In this document: positions 12,877-24,513 of the stretch, one piece after another
How positions within the stretch are numbered: the stretch's first letter is position 1
How the letters are laid out: the number at the start of each line of letters is the position of its first letter
From: Leptoclinus maculatus
Lineage: Eukaryota > Chordata > Actinopteri > Perciformes > Stichaeidae
Length of the DNA: 64,000 bases
Reading direction: 5' to 3'
NCBI GenBank assembly: GCA_032191485.1
Contig: JAVDOI010000020.1
Coordinates: forward strand, 722,501-786,500
Notes under the pieces: generated by a model
What the model saw: only the letters and a program-made list of their open reading frames with translations
Told to the model about the DNA's origin: nothing
Databases searched by the model: none
Program-made: the position numbers and the translations under genes

Positions 12877-13622
12877 CTTTAAAAGCATGTCAAGCGGCTG
12901 AAGGTTAAATTGGGATTACATCAACATCTGTTTCTGTGGAGGCCCTCGGGGAAGACCATGTCTGCTCAGGTTTGCCTCAAAAACATGTCATACTGCATTT
13001 GTAGTATTAAATAAACCTTTACTGTGTTAAACAGTAATACATCTGCACAAGAAAGTCAAATCATTGACAGCCTGTCTGCAGTTTGTTGTGATGACAGTGG
13101 AGCATAAAAATGGAGGGGGCTCAGAAAATCCCTCTCTCCTTGTTTCAGGCTGAGTGCCCACTGAAGAGGGCCAACCTTTAAATCCTTCCTCTAATCTGGG
13201 GCAGGAATAGAGCACGGGCCCTGGTTCTGAGATGAAACAGACAGAAGGAGAATTTAAAGGTTCCTCTCCTGACACCAAAGTTCAGAACTAAGCCTGGCAA
13301 TGAGAGTCAGGCAAGCAATGGCAACAGCATGGACACATCATCAACAACAACATGGTACAATATTTGAATTACTACACAAATATCACCCCTAAACAGGGAA
13401 CATTATTCATTTAAATTATTGAGTGATACGGAAACATTTCATTTCCCAGGAAGTTATCATGATTCCTGGGTTTTCTTGCGTTAAATGAATTTTGATTTTA
13501 AACTTAACACTGCAGAAATTCAATCATAACATGGGATTTATTCAAAATGTGAGTTTTTTTGTTATTTATTAAAATGTATTAAGAAATAGGCATATCCTTT
13601 TAACAGTACCAGTGCTAATATA
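12877..13622. other. Spacer between hAT copies, no feature
   Basis: About 750 bases with no gene or repeat that I recognise. It separates two same-strand copies of the same element. Confidence 0.4.
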
Positions 13623-13998
13623 CAGTGGTGGGCCGTCAGGGCCAGCTAAGCCTTCTCTGCTGGCCTAAACAGAATCACAAAGTTATAGCTATTTTATAAT
13701 TTAATAATTTTTCATAAATACACTACATGTATTGTAATTATTTTTCCCATTAGCTTATTTTCTCATTGCACTGCTCCTGTCTTCCTCAGTTGCTCTGCTT
13801 CCAGTGCAGCTTGTTTTAAGTAGAGCTTCTACAGAGTTCACCTCTGTGTCTCTAGGTAAGAAGAGAGGCCCGAGGTCCTCTAGGTCACTGTTTTTCAACC
13901 TTTTCTGAGCCGCGGCACATTTTTTACATTATAAAGATCCCGCGGCACACCAACAACGTTCCAAAATGACACCTTTTAGCATAATACAGCATATATGC

Positions 13999-14825
13999 CA
14001 GGGGTGTCAAACTCAATCCCAGGGAGGGACAAAATAAAAAATTGGGACTACGTTGAGGGCCAAATAGAGTCACCATTTAATAAACAGGATAGAAGGGATA
14101 TTGGACAAAGTGCAAAAAGAATACATGTTTAGGTAGGCTACATTATTTTATGCATATGTACCAGAGCCAGATGTTTGGCATCTTTTCTTGGCTGCCAGTT
14201 CATTAATATCTGGGGTTAGGTTCTGTGGAAACCCTCAAGATGGAGTGAAGGTGTGCATCAGTGAGATGACTCCTGTGTGGGTTTGTGTTCATCTTCATCA
14301 CAGAGAACAGCTGCTCACACAGGTATGTGCTTCCAAACATGCAGAGCATTTGAGCAGCATGTAGGCGGAGTTAAGGCATCGTTTCGGGGGTGAAGCTTGG
14401 AAACTGTGCAGTGCCCTCAGAGTACTTTGCCTTGAGTGTCATTACACTGGAGGTCTATCAGCTCCACAGGTGCTCTTTCCACGTCAACTGCAAACGGATT
14501 GCTGAGCAGTTCAAATTTAAATTTCTGAGCTGCAAAGTCGGCAAATCGCAGAGTGAACTCCGTGCCAAGTGCACCCAGTTTATCAGCAAAATGCACAGTC
14601 GGGAACACAGCGGTGGAGACTTTTACTGCATCACACATGTCTGTGATCATACGCCCCGTCCCTGAAGCTGGAGGTTTAGCGCAGTGAGATGCTTCGTTAT
14701 GTTGCACAAAAAGCCAGCTAACATCGCCACTTTTCGTCCCGGAGCTCTGTGGTGTGGCGGGCCAGTTATGATAAACATATGATATTTTCTGGCGGGCCGT
14801 TGTACCGAGGGCCGGATATATGCTG
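13999..14825 (-). mobile_element. Third-level nested hAT remnant
   Basis: It starts with the terminus CAGGGGTGTCAAACTCA at 13999. On the right it runs to the GGGCCGGATATATGC region near 14825, where the expected matching terminus is eroded. It contains an antisense transposase C terminus (next entry). It sits wholly inside the 13886-15206 hAT, so it inserted later. Confidence 0.6.
14217..14707 (-). pseudogene. hAT transposase C-terminal fragment (dimerisation domain)
   Basis: On the minus strand, 14417-14707 reads as a transposase segment (FADFAAQKFKFELLSNPFAV, then PVELIDLQCNDTQ). After a frameshift, 14217-14345 reads MFGSTYLCEQLFSVMKMN and then RSHLTDAHLHSILRVSTEPN. STYLCEQLFS...LTDAHLHSILR is the conserved C-terminal dimerisation signature of hAT transposases of the kind domesticated in vertebrate GTF2IRD2- and ZBED-type proteins. 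At least one frameshift and a missing N-terminal catalytic part make it a relic. Confidence 0.8.
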
Positions 14826-15565
14826 ACAATTTAATGATAAGTCTCTAAATGTGTTGATCCTTACTAGGCTTTTCATCTGGGTTATGTCCAGGGCCCAGTT
14901 CAGAGTCTGCATTTTTTCTTTTCAAATATTTCTCCATCGCTGTTCGTCTTGTCACCTCAACCTCTCCCGTCATTTCATTCTACTGTCCTAAATGAACAAG
15001 GTCATTACTGCGCTACTTACTGCCACCCACTGGCATGGAAGAATATTTATTACTTAGCCAGCCACTATATTGCAGCTCAGACGCTCAACAATGGCAAATT
15101 ATTTGCAACAACTAAATAATATTTTTTTGGACTCATTAAGTGAAATTGGACATTTTCCCACGGCACACCTGACGATCTCTCACGGCACAGCGGTTGAAAA
15201 TCACTGCTCTAGGTAGCCTTTGCAGATTAAGTGAATGGGGACGATATTGTTGATTGTCATAGTGTTCAACCAATCAGATCTTTAGTTTGACATGTTGGCC
15301 GTATTCTTTGACGTGCCAGAGCTACCGAGGTAGTCTACAAGTACGTCAGCATTAACGTGTAGCTCAGCAATAACGTGCGACATGATTGGTCAGTGGGCTA
15401 GCGTGTCTGTTGTGACGCTGAAGCTAGCTAGCAGAACTTAGTAGTTAGTAATAACAGTTCAAGTTGAAAGATATGTAAGAAGTTATGACATTGACATGAC
15501 ATTTTTAGCGTTTTGCTTGGTGTAGATTCTTTTTTTTTTACCTAGCTTTGTTTTTTTAACACTCA

Positions 15566-15988
15566 ATGGCTGAAGGAGGAGGAGAAACGGATTTGGTGGC
15601 GGAGTTACTGACACCTTTCTGGAGAAGGACAGTTCAAGAAAAGCTGGACATCGTAAGAAAGGGTCGGCCAACCCCACAGCTAGCAGCCCTGACCCAGCCA
15701 GGAAAAGGATTTGTACGAACGGTATTTCTGGCTGACAGCGTCGGAGAAGCGTTGCACATTTTATAGCTAAGAATGCGTTTTATTTGCAACTGAGCGTCTT
15801 GGTGTTTGGAGCTGTTTGGAGCTACGCTACGCTAACCTGAGGTGGCTAACCAAGGCAGCAACACGACACCATAGCACGACAGGACACTTACAAGCTACGG
15901 TGCTTTTGAAAACTTTTGGAGAGACCCGAGTGGATCTACAACTCAACGAACACGTTCGCAGGAGGACCTCTGGCTGGAACTGAACAGC
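15566..15988 (+). pseudogene. ZMYM1/DUF4371-type transposase N-terminal fragment
   Basis: The open frame starting MAEGGGETDLVAELL continues EKLDIVRKGRPTPQLAALTQ PGKGFVR. This is the N terminus I know from fish TTF-finger/DUF4371 hAT-like proteins annotated as zinc finger MYM-type 1-like. The frame stops at 15766 after a short divergent tail. Downstream, in other frames, the same family continues (LTKAATRHH-like, then LKTFGETRVDLQLNEHVRR around 15860-15965). An internal deletion has thus removed part of the zinc-finger region, and frameshifts have broken the rest. Nothing of the catalytic core follows. Confidence 0.65.
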
Positions 15989-16559
15989 ACTGATGTTCCG
16001 TACAACCGCGGTATTAAACTCTTTGTTAACAAAGAAAGGAGGATATACTCTGTCTTTAAGTGAACAGCAGCTTTGTTAAGTGAACTGCTTTTGTTTTTAC
16101 ATCTGCAGTAGCGTTACTACTGTGTTCATTTGTCTATGGTGTCATTTTTATGATATGGTTAATATTGTTCCCTCTGATGTGAATAATATTTGAATGGCTC
16201 GTGCTCTTTAGTGTGCGGTGGAATACGTGTTTTAGCTTCGCAGGTTTGCTGGATTGATTTGTCATGCTTTGTTGTCATATACATATATGTGACTGGTTCT
16301 TGTGAGTTTGTTCTTGTCATTGTGGTAATTACATTGATTTTGACTATATGCATTGTCCGTTGACGACGAAGCATCCCGTCATGCGCGGGGTTGGGGTCGG
16401 ACATTTGATTCTCTGTTTAGGCTTTTGTTTTCTTTTACAAAGCAGGAATTATGGTCTGGAGAAATGGGGATTGTGTGGTGATTGCTTTAGCCCTGTTTGA
16501 ATCAGTAGGGAACAGCTAAACGCTGCGGGGAGAGTGTAGCGTGTGTGCTGCTGTTGTTT

Positions 16560-16756
16560 TCCTGCTAAGCTAGTTCAGCGTCGCGTGTAGAATGTTTTTC
16601 TTCCGGGGTCGGAGTGTCAGACAGCTGTCTGTTACACCGAGCGTAGTCCACCGAAAACATTTTCCAAATGCACTAGTATTATTCAAACGTATTGTTTGGT
16701 TCGTAAGCCTCGTAACGAACGGTTTAATACGAATACGTGTATTGTTACACCCCTAG
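16560..16756. mobile_element. Right terminus of another hAT-type element
   Basis: The segment ends ATACGTGTATTGTTACACCC CTAG (16733-16756). It reads in reverse as the common fish terminus TAGGGGTGTAACAATACACG followed by alternating GAACGG/CGTAAG motifs. No matching left end was found in the window. 16080-16560 may be internal sequence of it but contains no recognisable transposase. Confidence 0.5.
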
Positions 16757-19270
16757 AAACAAATAATAAGCGTAGCTGTGGTGTCATAATGAGGTTATTA
16801 GGAGGTGGTTCAACTGTAGTAGGACAGCACTGAAGGCCCAGGTATAAAATGCACGGCCAGGCCGGTGATGCCACATTCAAATGTTTTTCTAAAGGAACTC
16901 TCACCAAACAGAAAAAAACATTTGTGCATATTCGTGCACACAAACATAAATAAGACGTATTCATGCACTCATCCAGGCTTTAAGACACTACAGGTACCAC
17001 CAAAAGGAAAGTAGAAGAATGCCCCTCATTTTTGCAATTGCATATAACAAATGCACTCTATTCAACCTCATGGTGGCAGACCCCACCTGTATTGCTATAT
17101 GACGGCTATTCAGTTAGTTAAGCTTTGCACCAATTCTGCCTGATGTTGAGTGTTCTGTGCATTCAGGAAAACACATGACCTGTCTGTCAAAGCCCGGTCA
17201 CATGTGGCTCTGAAAACATCCCCCGCCGGCGACCTTTATTTATCGCCACCCACACACTCTCACATCTCTCACTTTCATCTTTTTGCTCCATCTTTATCCT
17301 TTTCTTTTCCTGCTTTCATCATTTCAAGCTTTTCGTCACCTTTTCCTGTTTGATCTCATTCGCTGCCTCACTAATTACATCTAACAGCATATAATATCTC
17401 CTCCAAAACATCTAACGGCTAGCAGAAGGAAACATATTTTGGGAGCATCTTTTAAAAGCTGCTGAAGATGAATGTATGGCATTTTGTATCATCATTCATC
17501 AATCCTCTCCTCTTAACAGTGTGCAATGCGTTCATTAATGTCCAAGCACTTGAAAAGGTGCAACAGAAACATAACGGAACTAGGGACAGGGATGGAGAAC
17601 CGGTTCCAGTTGAGAATTAGTTCAGAATTGTCCGATACTGGTTCAACATGTTTATGGGTATTAGTAGTTTTAATGATTTATTATGAGCTGCTTAGAGCTA
17701 GTGTTAGAAAGGTAAACCGGTCATAATTACCTCTCTTAAATCTATTTTACATATCGCTACATTTCATCTCCTACAAACAACTGGATTCATTCAAGTTTCT
17801 CCCCAAAAACGAAACTTGAAGATTACATTTGAACACATCATGATTACGTTGTAATTCACCTTCGCCCAATCCTCATTTTTACTGTTTGGAGGTTGAACGC
17901 TCCATAATAGAAAATAATGGAACATCTGTATATTAGCTCCGTTAACGGCAGCACTGGGCTAGGGAGAGACTTCATGCTGTCGGTAAGATGACTCGGTACA
18001 ACATAATAGACCTACGCGTCTGTCAAATGTTGCTATGCTGTTATTTAGCCAAGCAGGACTGGCCAACCGGCTGCTAACAGCTAACTAGCTTGCCTCTTGC
18101 TGATTTCAATAGATTTGTTGTTTAAATTGTAGAATTATCAGAGATCGTTGACTAGAAAGCATTAATGCTCGCATATTTATATTGAATATCGGCCCCTAAT
18201 AAAGATCAAATATATTTTGAATTTGCCTGATTGGACGACTGCATGAGGCATTCCACTTGGCTGAGTTCACTTGCCCCTGAAAAGCGTTAATGTCAATCCC
18301 TGTAGCCAATAAAGGACGAGAACGAGCTGTAAACTAAACATCTAACATATGATCATTAAGTCATAATCAAATAGTTAAGGTGTACTCATCCAGAGACTGA
18401 AGCAAAACAGTGAAGCTGTGCGTCATAAAACTGAAACAATGAGATAAAAGATGCTAAAAGCTCAGTAGAGCTGAGGGAAACTGCACATTCGGCAATACTT
18501 CTCTGTAGGTATGTCCCTATAAGCAACAACTTATATATAATTCTGTCATTTGATCCATTGATCCAAATCAATATTACATTTGTGGAAAAGGTCCAGATTC
18601 CAGTTTCAGGTGTAAGCTAACTCATGACACCCATGACGCAACGCAAGTAATTAACCAACTTCATCAGCGAGCATGATTGAATTGCGTCTTACTTTTTCCC
18701 CACACTTGTGATTTTATTACCAGGCATGATACTCTCGTGTGGCTCTCACCTTTTGAGACTGTGTGTGACTCATCAAGGCAAAACGTGGTCACCTATTGTA
18801 GCAGGAACTACCACAGAAGGATTGGAGTACTTTGACAGGTGTTTTTATATTTTTGTCTGTGGACAGATTTTGTCAAAGCCATAGTGTCCCAACCGTGACA
18901 GATTAGTAGCTGAGATCAGAATGAAGAAAGAGTTCGAAGATGAGTGTTGTCCAAGCAAGGTTGCCCCACTTAACGCCCTTGTCTCTAGTTGATAGCGAAC
19001 AACATAAGTACAGATAGGAAATGGTTGGGATAAATGACAAGAAGCCAGGGTCCCCAGACAAAACCAAACCAAGGACACAGCAGTTATAACCCACAAGCCA
19101 ACAAGGCGCCCCAAATGACGTCTTTCAGTAGGGATTGCAATGCAACATGACTGGCTTGCTCTACAGCAGCATGTATAATTGGAGCATTTCCTGACCTCCA
19201 GCAAGGAATTTGACCTGCTGACAATACAAAAACAATGCCTGTCTTATATCGTAATTGTAATTCCATTGTA
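16757..19270. other. Intronic sequence with weak repeat fragments
   Basis: 17580-17720 contains GGGATGGAGAACCGGTTCCA, resembling the end of a fish hAT-type repeat. 18390-18490 resembles part of the block at 19275-19690. No genes seen. Confidence 0.35.
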
Positions 19271-19274
19271 ACCT

Positions 19275-19690
19275 CTACTCTGTTTTGGTCTCCACCAACT
19301 CCTCAGATAAATATCGGTCTCTTCAGCTGCTAAATGCTCCACTATGTTCACCAGCTAGTCTCTACCTGTGTCTGTCTGCTGTCTGCTGCTCAGCAGGTAG
19401 AGTACAATTCATCAGAGCTTTGTCACTGATAACAGCTGCCTGCTGCTGCTGGGAACCAGGCTGATAGAGTGGTGAGAGTGAACCAAAACAGAAACTCTGC
19501 GGGCCGTAAAAGCAAAATAATGAGCTGAAAGATGCAAAACACTACTCAGAAGAGCAGAAGGGGAACTACAGAGTCAGGTTCTAACACTCGGTGGGTTTGT
19601 CACTACAAGTGGTGAGGGTGAATTTGATTCTTTAAAAAGGTTTAGTGTGTATGATCTGGTGGATCCCCTAAATGCTTCCTTTAACATTTG
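19275..19690. repeat. Teleost interspersed repeat (unclassified)
   Basis: This block (TTTTGGTCTCCACCAACTCC, TAAATGCTCCACTATGTTCA, a TGCTGCTGCTGGGAACCAGG segment, then CTTTAAAAAGGTTTAGTGTG) matches a dispersed repeat I recall from many perciform genomes. A diverged partial copy of its second half may lie at 18390-18490. Its class is unknown to me. Confidence 0.45.
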
Positions 19691-20483
19691 CACTGCCTCC
19701 ATTTGATCATTTTTCTCAGCAGCTCCATACAGTACGAGCTGTTCTGTGCTATCATACCATGACTGCTGACCAAACTGACCCTTTCATGGAAATCTTAACA
19801 GTGCAATTGTTAAAAAAACATAATGCTACAATTAAATCTTCATTAAAGCTTCTTGTGTAGTCACCACCAGTAATGAAGTCTTTTACAGATGTTTCACTAC
19901 TAATTGCTGCCATTGTGTCACATCATGTCTCGGCTCCGGCTCCCTTCACTTATCCCTGGATGTCACCTACTTCTAGCTTCATCTTTTTTTTCCCTCTTGG
20001 ACAAACTGTTCGATTGCCAAATAAAACATTTTGGTTCAGCAGAACCTCAGCCTCACTGTGAATGACGCAAATGATTGTTCTTTTTTCTCCACAACACTTC
20101 GCCCTAAACTGATGCTACTCAACCGTTAAAGGGAACGTTTACCGTACCTTACGTAGCATTGGGTGTTTCTGTACATCGATGAGCCTGTGAATGCAGGCTG
20201 CTCATTACACATGCAGATCTAGAACATTTTATACGCAAACTTAAATAAATGAGGCTTAAGGGCAGCAGGTTCAGTGGTTCAGATTGAATTTCTGACCCTT
20301 AATTGAGCGTCCTCAACTGGGTTTGACCGGTCCCATATTTCCACCAACTCTCTCATCAGTAGTGAGTCACAGACGGCGGGAAAAAGGTTTGTTTAATGAG
20401 TCAACCTGTTGGCTTTCACTCTCTGCTGCTCAGAATGACGACTCTGTTCACTGTGAAACTCTGGTTCCATTACTTTTAACCCC

Positions 20484-20705
20484 TGTAAATGGTAAATGGT
20501 CTTGTACTTGTACAGACCTTTTCTAGTCTTCTGTCCACTCAAAGCGCTTTAACACCCATTCATACACCGCTGGCACAGCCTGCGAGAGCAATTTGGGGTT
20601 AAGTGTCTTGTCCAAGGACACATCGGCATGGACTAGAGCCGGGATCAAACCACCAAGTCTCTGACTGAAGGACGACCCTGCTCTCCACTGAGCCTCAGTC
20701 ACCCC
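20484..20705 (-). mobile_element. tRNA-derived SINE copy
   Basis: In minus-strand sense it starts GGGGTGACTGAGGCTCAGTG, a tRNA-like A box (TGGCTCAGTGG in better copies), followed by the internal body. It ends in the ACCATTTACCATTTAC tail at 20484-20500. Compared with the copy at 22205 it lacks part of the middle. Confidence 0.65.
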
Positions 20706-22204
20706 AGAGCCCTGTCTGGGCAGGTTGCCCTAATTGTCCAAGGCTTACAAGTCCTTACTGAGTATTTAAAGACACAAGGTGTGTGTTTTACACAATTGCC
20801 TTACATGATGCAAAGAAATCTCTTGTCTGGATTTTGAGGTTTTTAAATGAACCCGTGACAATGTTTGCACTCCTTAACAAATGGATTAAAGTTAAGTTTT
20901 CAGAGAGAAATAAGGAATCTAAAGATTAACTTAAGTGTGTGTGTTCATGTTTGACGCTGGCTGCAGAGAGCGCACACACACACACACACACAGCAGGAAA
21001 CATGGTCTGATGCCAAACTTACATTAGAGCACTCTAATCTGATTCAGTCTATGGGATTACATTGAAAGGTGATCACACGGTCAGCCTGAGGGGAAGTGTG
21101 CATGTGTCACAGACGTACGTTTAAAAAGGAAATCCTGGAAACGTCTTTTATTTTGAAAGAAATGATTAATCGGGAGCATATGTGCAGGGAGGTGGTGCTA
21201 GCTGAAGTATGACCATGCTGAGCTCAGCAGACTGAATATTAACATTTATAATTGCATTAAAATACAGATGAAATTCAATCCCTCATGTGGATCATATACC
21301 TGGGACCTGATGCGATTCCCTGTAGAGGAACATTAATGACGGCACGGAGGTTGACTTGTGATGTAAACAGTCACAGAGAGACTACATCCTCCTCCCGACT
21401 CACAGCTGTCATTTGTCCAAAGCCACTCTCGGCCTGGAGGGCTTTTTGACAGATGCATGACTGTGAGAGGAAACAAAGGCAGGACAGCACATAATCCAGA
21501 GTGGTTGAGAGCGCGGAGGAAGTGTGCGAGTCTCTGGCTGCGGCGCTGTGACGGCAGCACGAGACCGGATTATAAACCCTGAATTACACATGCAAGCACA
21601 GAAAAACACAAATCCACTGTTGGATTTGGCCCCGAGTCCTGCTGAACCATCCTGCGTGCAGAGGCTCAACATATCATCATCATCTCATAGCATTGCTATG
21701 TCACACATGATGACAGCGAACTACACACTTTAACTATACAGCTATCTGGTAAAACTATTGCCAGTGGCGTGGGACCATTTTGAATGGCCCAGCAAACATG
21801 ACACACTTCACCTCGTACTGATTGAAGAGGTAACAGTGGCCAATCAAAATGATTCTATTGAAGGGCTGGTTTATTAAGAGTCAGGTCTTATGTTTGTAGC
21901 TTAGATTATGGATTTAATGAGTTAACTAGAGGTGTGCCACGACCAATTTATCACAGTATGACTGTATTATCACAATATCCATCCAAAGTTTCTAGAAACA
22001 CTGCTATTAGTGGTACAATACAGCAAAATGACGGCCATGTTTGCTTTGGATTGTATCCAGGGGTTACCTGCATAGAGAATTATGAGGTTCGTCCCGCCTC
22101 CGGCTCGAGACTAAACGGTGTCTTCATGCATGGGATCTGTCAGGAGACGCAGTCACTTAAAGTAAAGTATGAGTAGAAAGGCTATGAGTAAGGAAACGTC
22201 CGCT
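20706..22204. other. Intronic sequence, (CA)n only
   Basis: A short (CA)10-like tract lies at 20973-20992. 21910-22000 may be a fragment of a hAT end (AGAGGTGTGCCACGACC). Nothing else is supportable. Confidence 0.35.
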
Positions 22205-22503
22205 AGGTAAATGGACTGTACTCATAAATCTTGTTTCTAGTCTTCTGACCACTAAAGCTCTTTAACACTCCATGTCATCATTCACCCATTCACACACTGA
22301 TGACAGGAGCTACCATGCAAGGTGCCACCTGCCCATCAGGACTCTAACATTCATACTATACACCGTAGGCACAGCTACGGGAGCAACTTGGGGTTAAGTG
22401 TCTTGCTCAAGGACACATGGACATGGACTAGTGGAGACAGGGATCGACCACCGATCCTCTGATTGAAGAACGACCCTGCTCTCCACTGAGCCACAGTCAC
22501 CCC
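22205..22503 (-). mobile_element. tRNA-derived SINE copy
   Basis: About 300 bp. Read on the minus strand: head GGGGTGACTGTGGCTCAGTG GAGAGCAGG, then a TTCAATCAGAGGATCGGTGG TCGATCCC B-box-like stretch. The body follows (CCCAAGTTGCTCCCGTAGCT, GGTGGCACCTTGCATGGTAG, GTGTGTGAATGGGTGAATGA), and the tail ends in TAGTCCATTTACC-like sequence. It is the fullest minus-strand member in the window. Confidence 0.75.
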
Positions 22504-23518
22504 GCATTTCATTTAAAGTGTTGATTGTAAAAAAAATAAATGACATTTTGATCCTATTTGTCTGTATTTCTAGCGGCTCGGCTGATTTCTGCAGTGTAAA
22601 GCTAGATAAGCTAGACAATAAGAGCAATAAGAATCTGGTCAGAGCATATTAACCAACCAACCCACCAGATGTCAGCCCTTTACTTACATTTAGTACATCA
22701 GTATTTTTGATGGCATTTTCACTTTTAAAGAAAACATAGCTTCACCATGTCATGTGACAAATGACTGGGACCACGACACAAACAAACAGCACCTTGGACT
22801 TTGTTTGACATTTGTCCACAGCTTTGATTGTCTCGTTCTTTTCTGTTAACATCCCACACACACAAACATGTCACACATGTTTTTTTGTCCTCATTGAGTC
22901 AATTTATAGAAGTGAGTCACCCTCTAGTGTAGGCGTTTAATGTCGACAGCGGTGTGCCACAACCTCAATTATCTTTCGCTGCAGCTGCCGCCATCATTCG
23001 CAGGATGGAAATCCAATCGAAAGAAAAGAAACACGACCACTGACTGATATTTGTAAATGAGCATTTTCTGTGGATTTCTCCTGGAGTCATATGACAAAGG
23101 TACAGTTAGTGGAATAAAATGTACAGTAAGTGAAGCAATAGTCCAGCAGTGTTTGCTGTGGTTCTATAAAAGCTCATTTAAAAACCAACAGCTGTGTATT
23201 GAAGCATCCCAAGTCCTGACTCTGTGTTTAGTCTACAGCAGGGACGTTATCTCACAACTCTGTTAAACATCGGCTTTTGTACTAATTACTTCCAACCTAA
23301 AGTACTAAAGTAAGCCACTGGCCGATTGGGATCACAGGTAGGAGACGGCACTGATTCAGAAAACCAATCAGATGTAAGACTCCAAGTGTAAAGACTAAGA
23401 GAGAGAGCAGCTTGTTGAGCACGTAACTGAGTCATGTTCATGCGAGCTATTTCAGTTTGTCCTCACCAGTCAGTGGTGAGGGTTTGTAGAAGAACACAGG
23501 ACTAATGAGTTTGAGAGT
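22504..23518. other. Intronic sequence, no feature
   Basis: Nothing beyond short spurious ORFs. Confidence 0.4.
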
Positions 23519-24336
23519 TTAAAGGAGCAGTGCATAGGATTTAGTGGCATCTAGAAGTTGCCAACTCAATACTCGTCCCTTTCTATTAGAGAACTGCAGG
23601 GGCCTTCAGGCAACGCAAGACGTGAACGTCTCTCTAGAGTCACTTTGGTTTTCTACATTGTGGGCTACTGTAGTAACATAGGACTCACTCCCTATGTGGG
23701 TACAAAGGACTCATTCTAAGCCAACGAGAACACAACGATTCTTAGTTTCAGGTGATTTTGCACTAATTAACAAAGAAAATGAATATTATATGGGTGGGCT
23801 ATATGGCAAAGATATGTCACATTGTTTTCAGGCAGGATAACGATCTATATTCTAATTGCTATTCATTTTAATGTGGGTTGTTTATAATGTTTTGCAATTA
23901 GCTGAACAGTACAACCAAACTAATCCCCATTTCACAAAAATATACCACTACAAGGTAGAAACACCACACCACTCTCAAGGTAGAAACCTTATTGTAATGT
24001 GTATCAGTTACTTTTGGAACTCCAAATTAGATCCACCACACAGCCATAGTTAAACATGGAAATACTTCACACCCATTATTTAAGGAGTTGAGTTTTCTTT
24101 AAAACACAGACTGGTGTGTTCACTGCATGCCAAATGAATCAGAGCACACAGGACCAAATAGCCTCCAAGTGTGGCACAGCGCTCATTTCAAATAAATCAC
24201 ACTGCAGCTACATCACATCACCATGTGTGTGAGAGAACACTGTAGCACCAGACATGTAATCTAATATCGTCATATCGCTCACCACTAGAATATCACATCC
24301 CACACTGCTAATAAGTCCTTCATACTGCTCCTTTAA
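23519..24336. mobile_element. TTAA-flanked MITE (piggyBac-like ends)
   Basis: It is bounded by TTAA at 23519-23522 and 24333-24336. Immediately inside are exact 9-bp inverted ends AGGAGCAGT (23523-23531) and ACTGCTCCT (24324-24332). TTAA duplication is characteristic of piggyBac-type transposition. The left interior (GCATAGGATTTAGTGGCATC, GGGCTACTGTAGTAACATAG, CTCATTCTAAGCCAACGAGA) matches a dispersed fish repeat I recall. It has no transposase, so it is non-autonomous. Confidence 0.7.
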
Positions 24337-24484
24337 GAGTCTGCCACCGTTGTTCAACAAGCAGCATGGGAAGATGATCACAGTTATCGATAGGCAAATA
24401 GCTTTTCCACCATTTGGTTTAAAGTTCTTAAATGCATCGGAGTTAGAGTACAAAGAGACCATACACTTCCATTGAAAAAAAAAA

Positions 24485-24513
24485 ATATATATATATATAC
24501 ACACACACACACT
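24485..24513. repeat. Compound (AT)n(AC)n microsatellite
   Basis: About seven AT repeats pass directly into about seven AC repeats, preceded by an A-run. Confidence 0.85.

Larger units (their letters stand above)
13878..15214. mobile_element. hAT transposon inserted in copy B, with 8-bp target duplication
   Basis: The element body (13886-15206) begins CACTGTTTTTCAACC and ends GGTTGAAAATCACTG, imperfect terminal inverted repeats of hAT type. It is flanked by CTCTAGGT on both sides (13878-13885 and 15207-15214), an exact 8-bp target site duplication as hAT elements make. Near both ends it carries the CGGCACA / CACGGCACA motifs typical of this MITE-like group. Another transposon lies inside it. 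Confidence 0.88.
13623..16075 (+). mobile_element. hAT-like element copy B (ZMYM1/DUF4371-like), with nested insertions
   Basis: It begins GTGGTGGGCCGTCAGGGCCA and parallels copy A until about 13878, where another hAT (13886-15206) is inserted. After that insertion the alignment to copy A resumes (GTGAATGGGGACGATATTGT, CTTGGTGTAGATTC). It continues into a longer piece of transposase (15566-15988) and then the shared 3' junction ATTAAACTCTTTGTTAAC. The three-layer nesting gives a relative age order. Confidence 0.75.
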
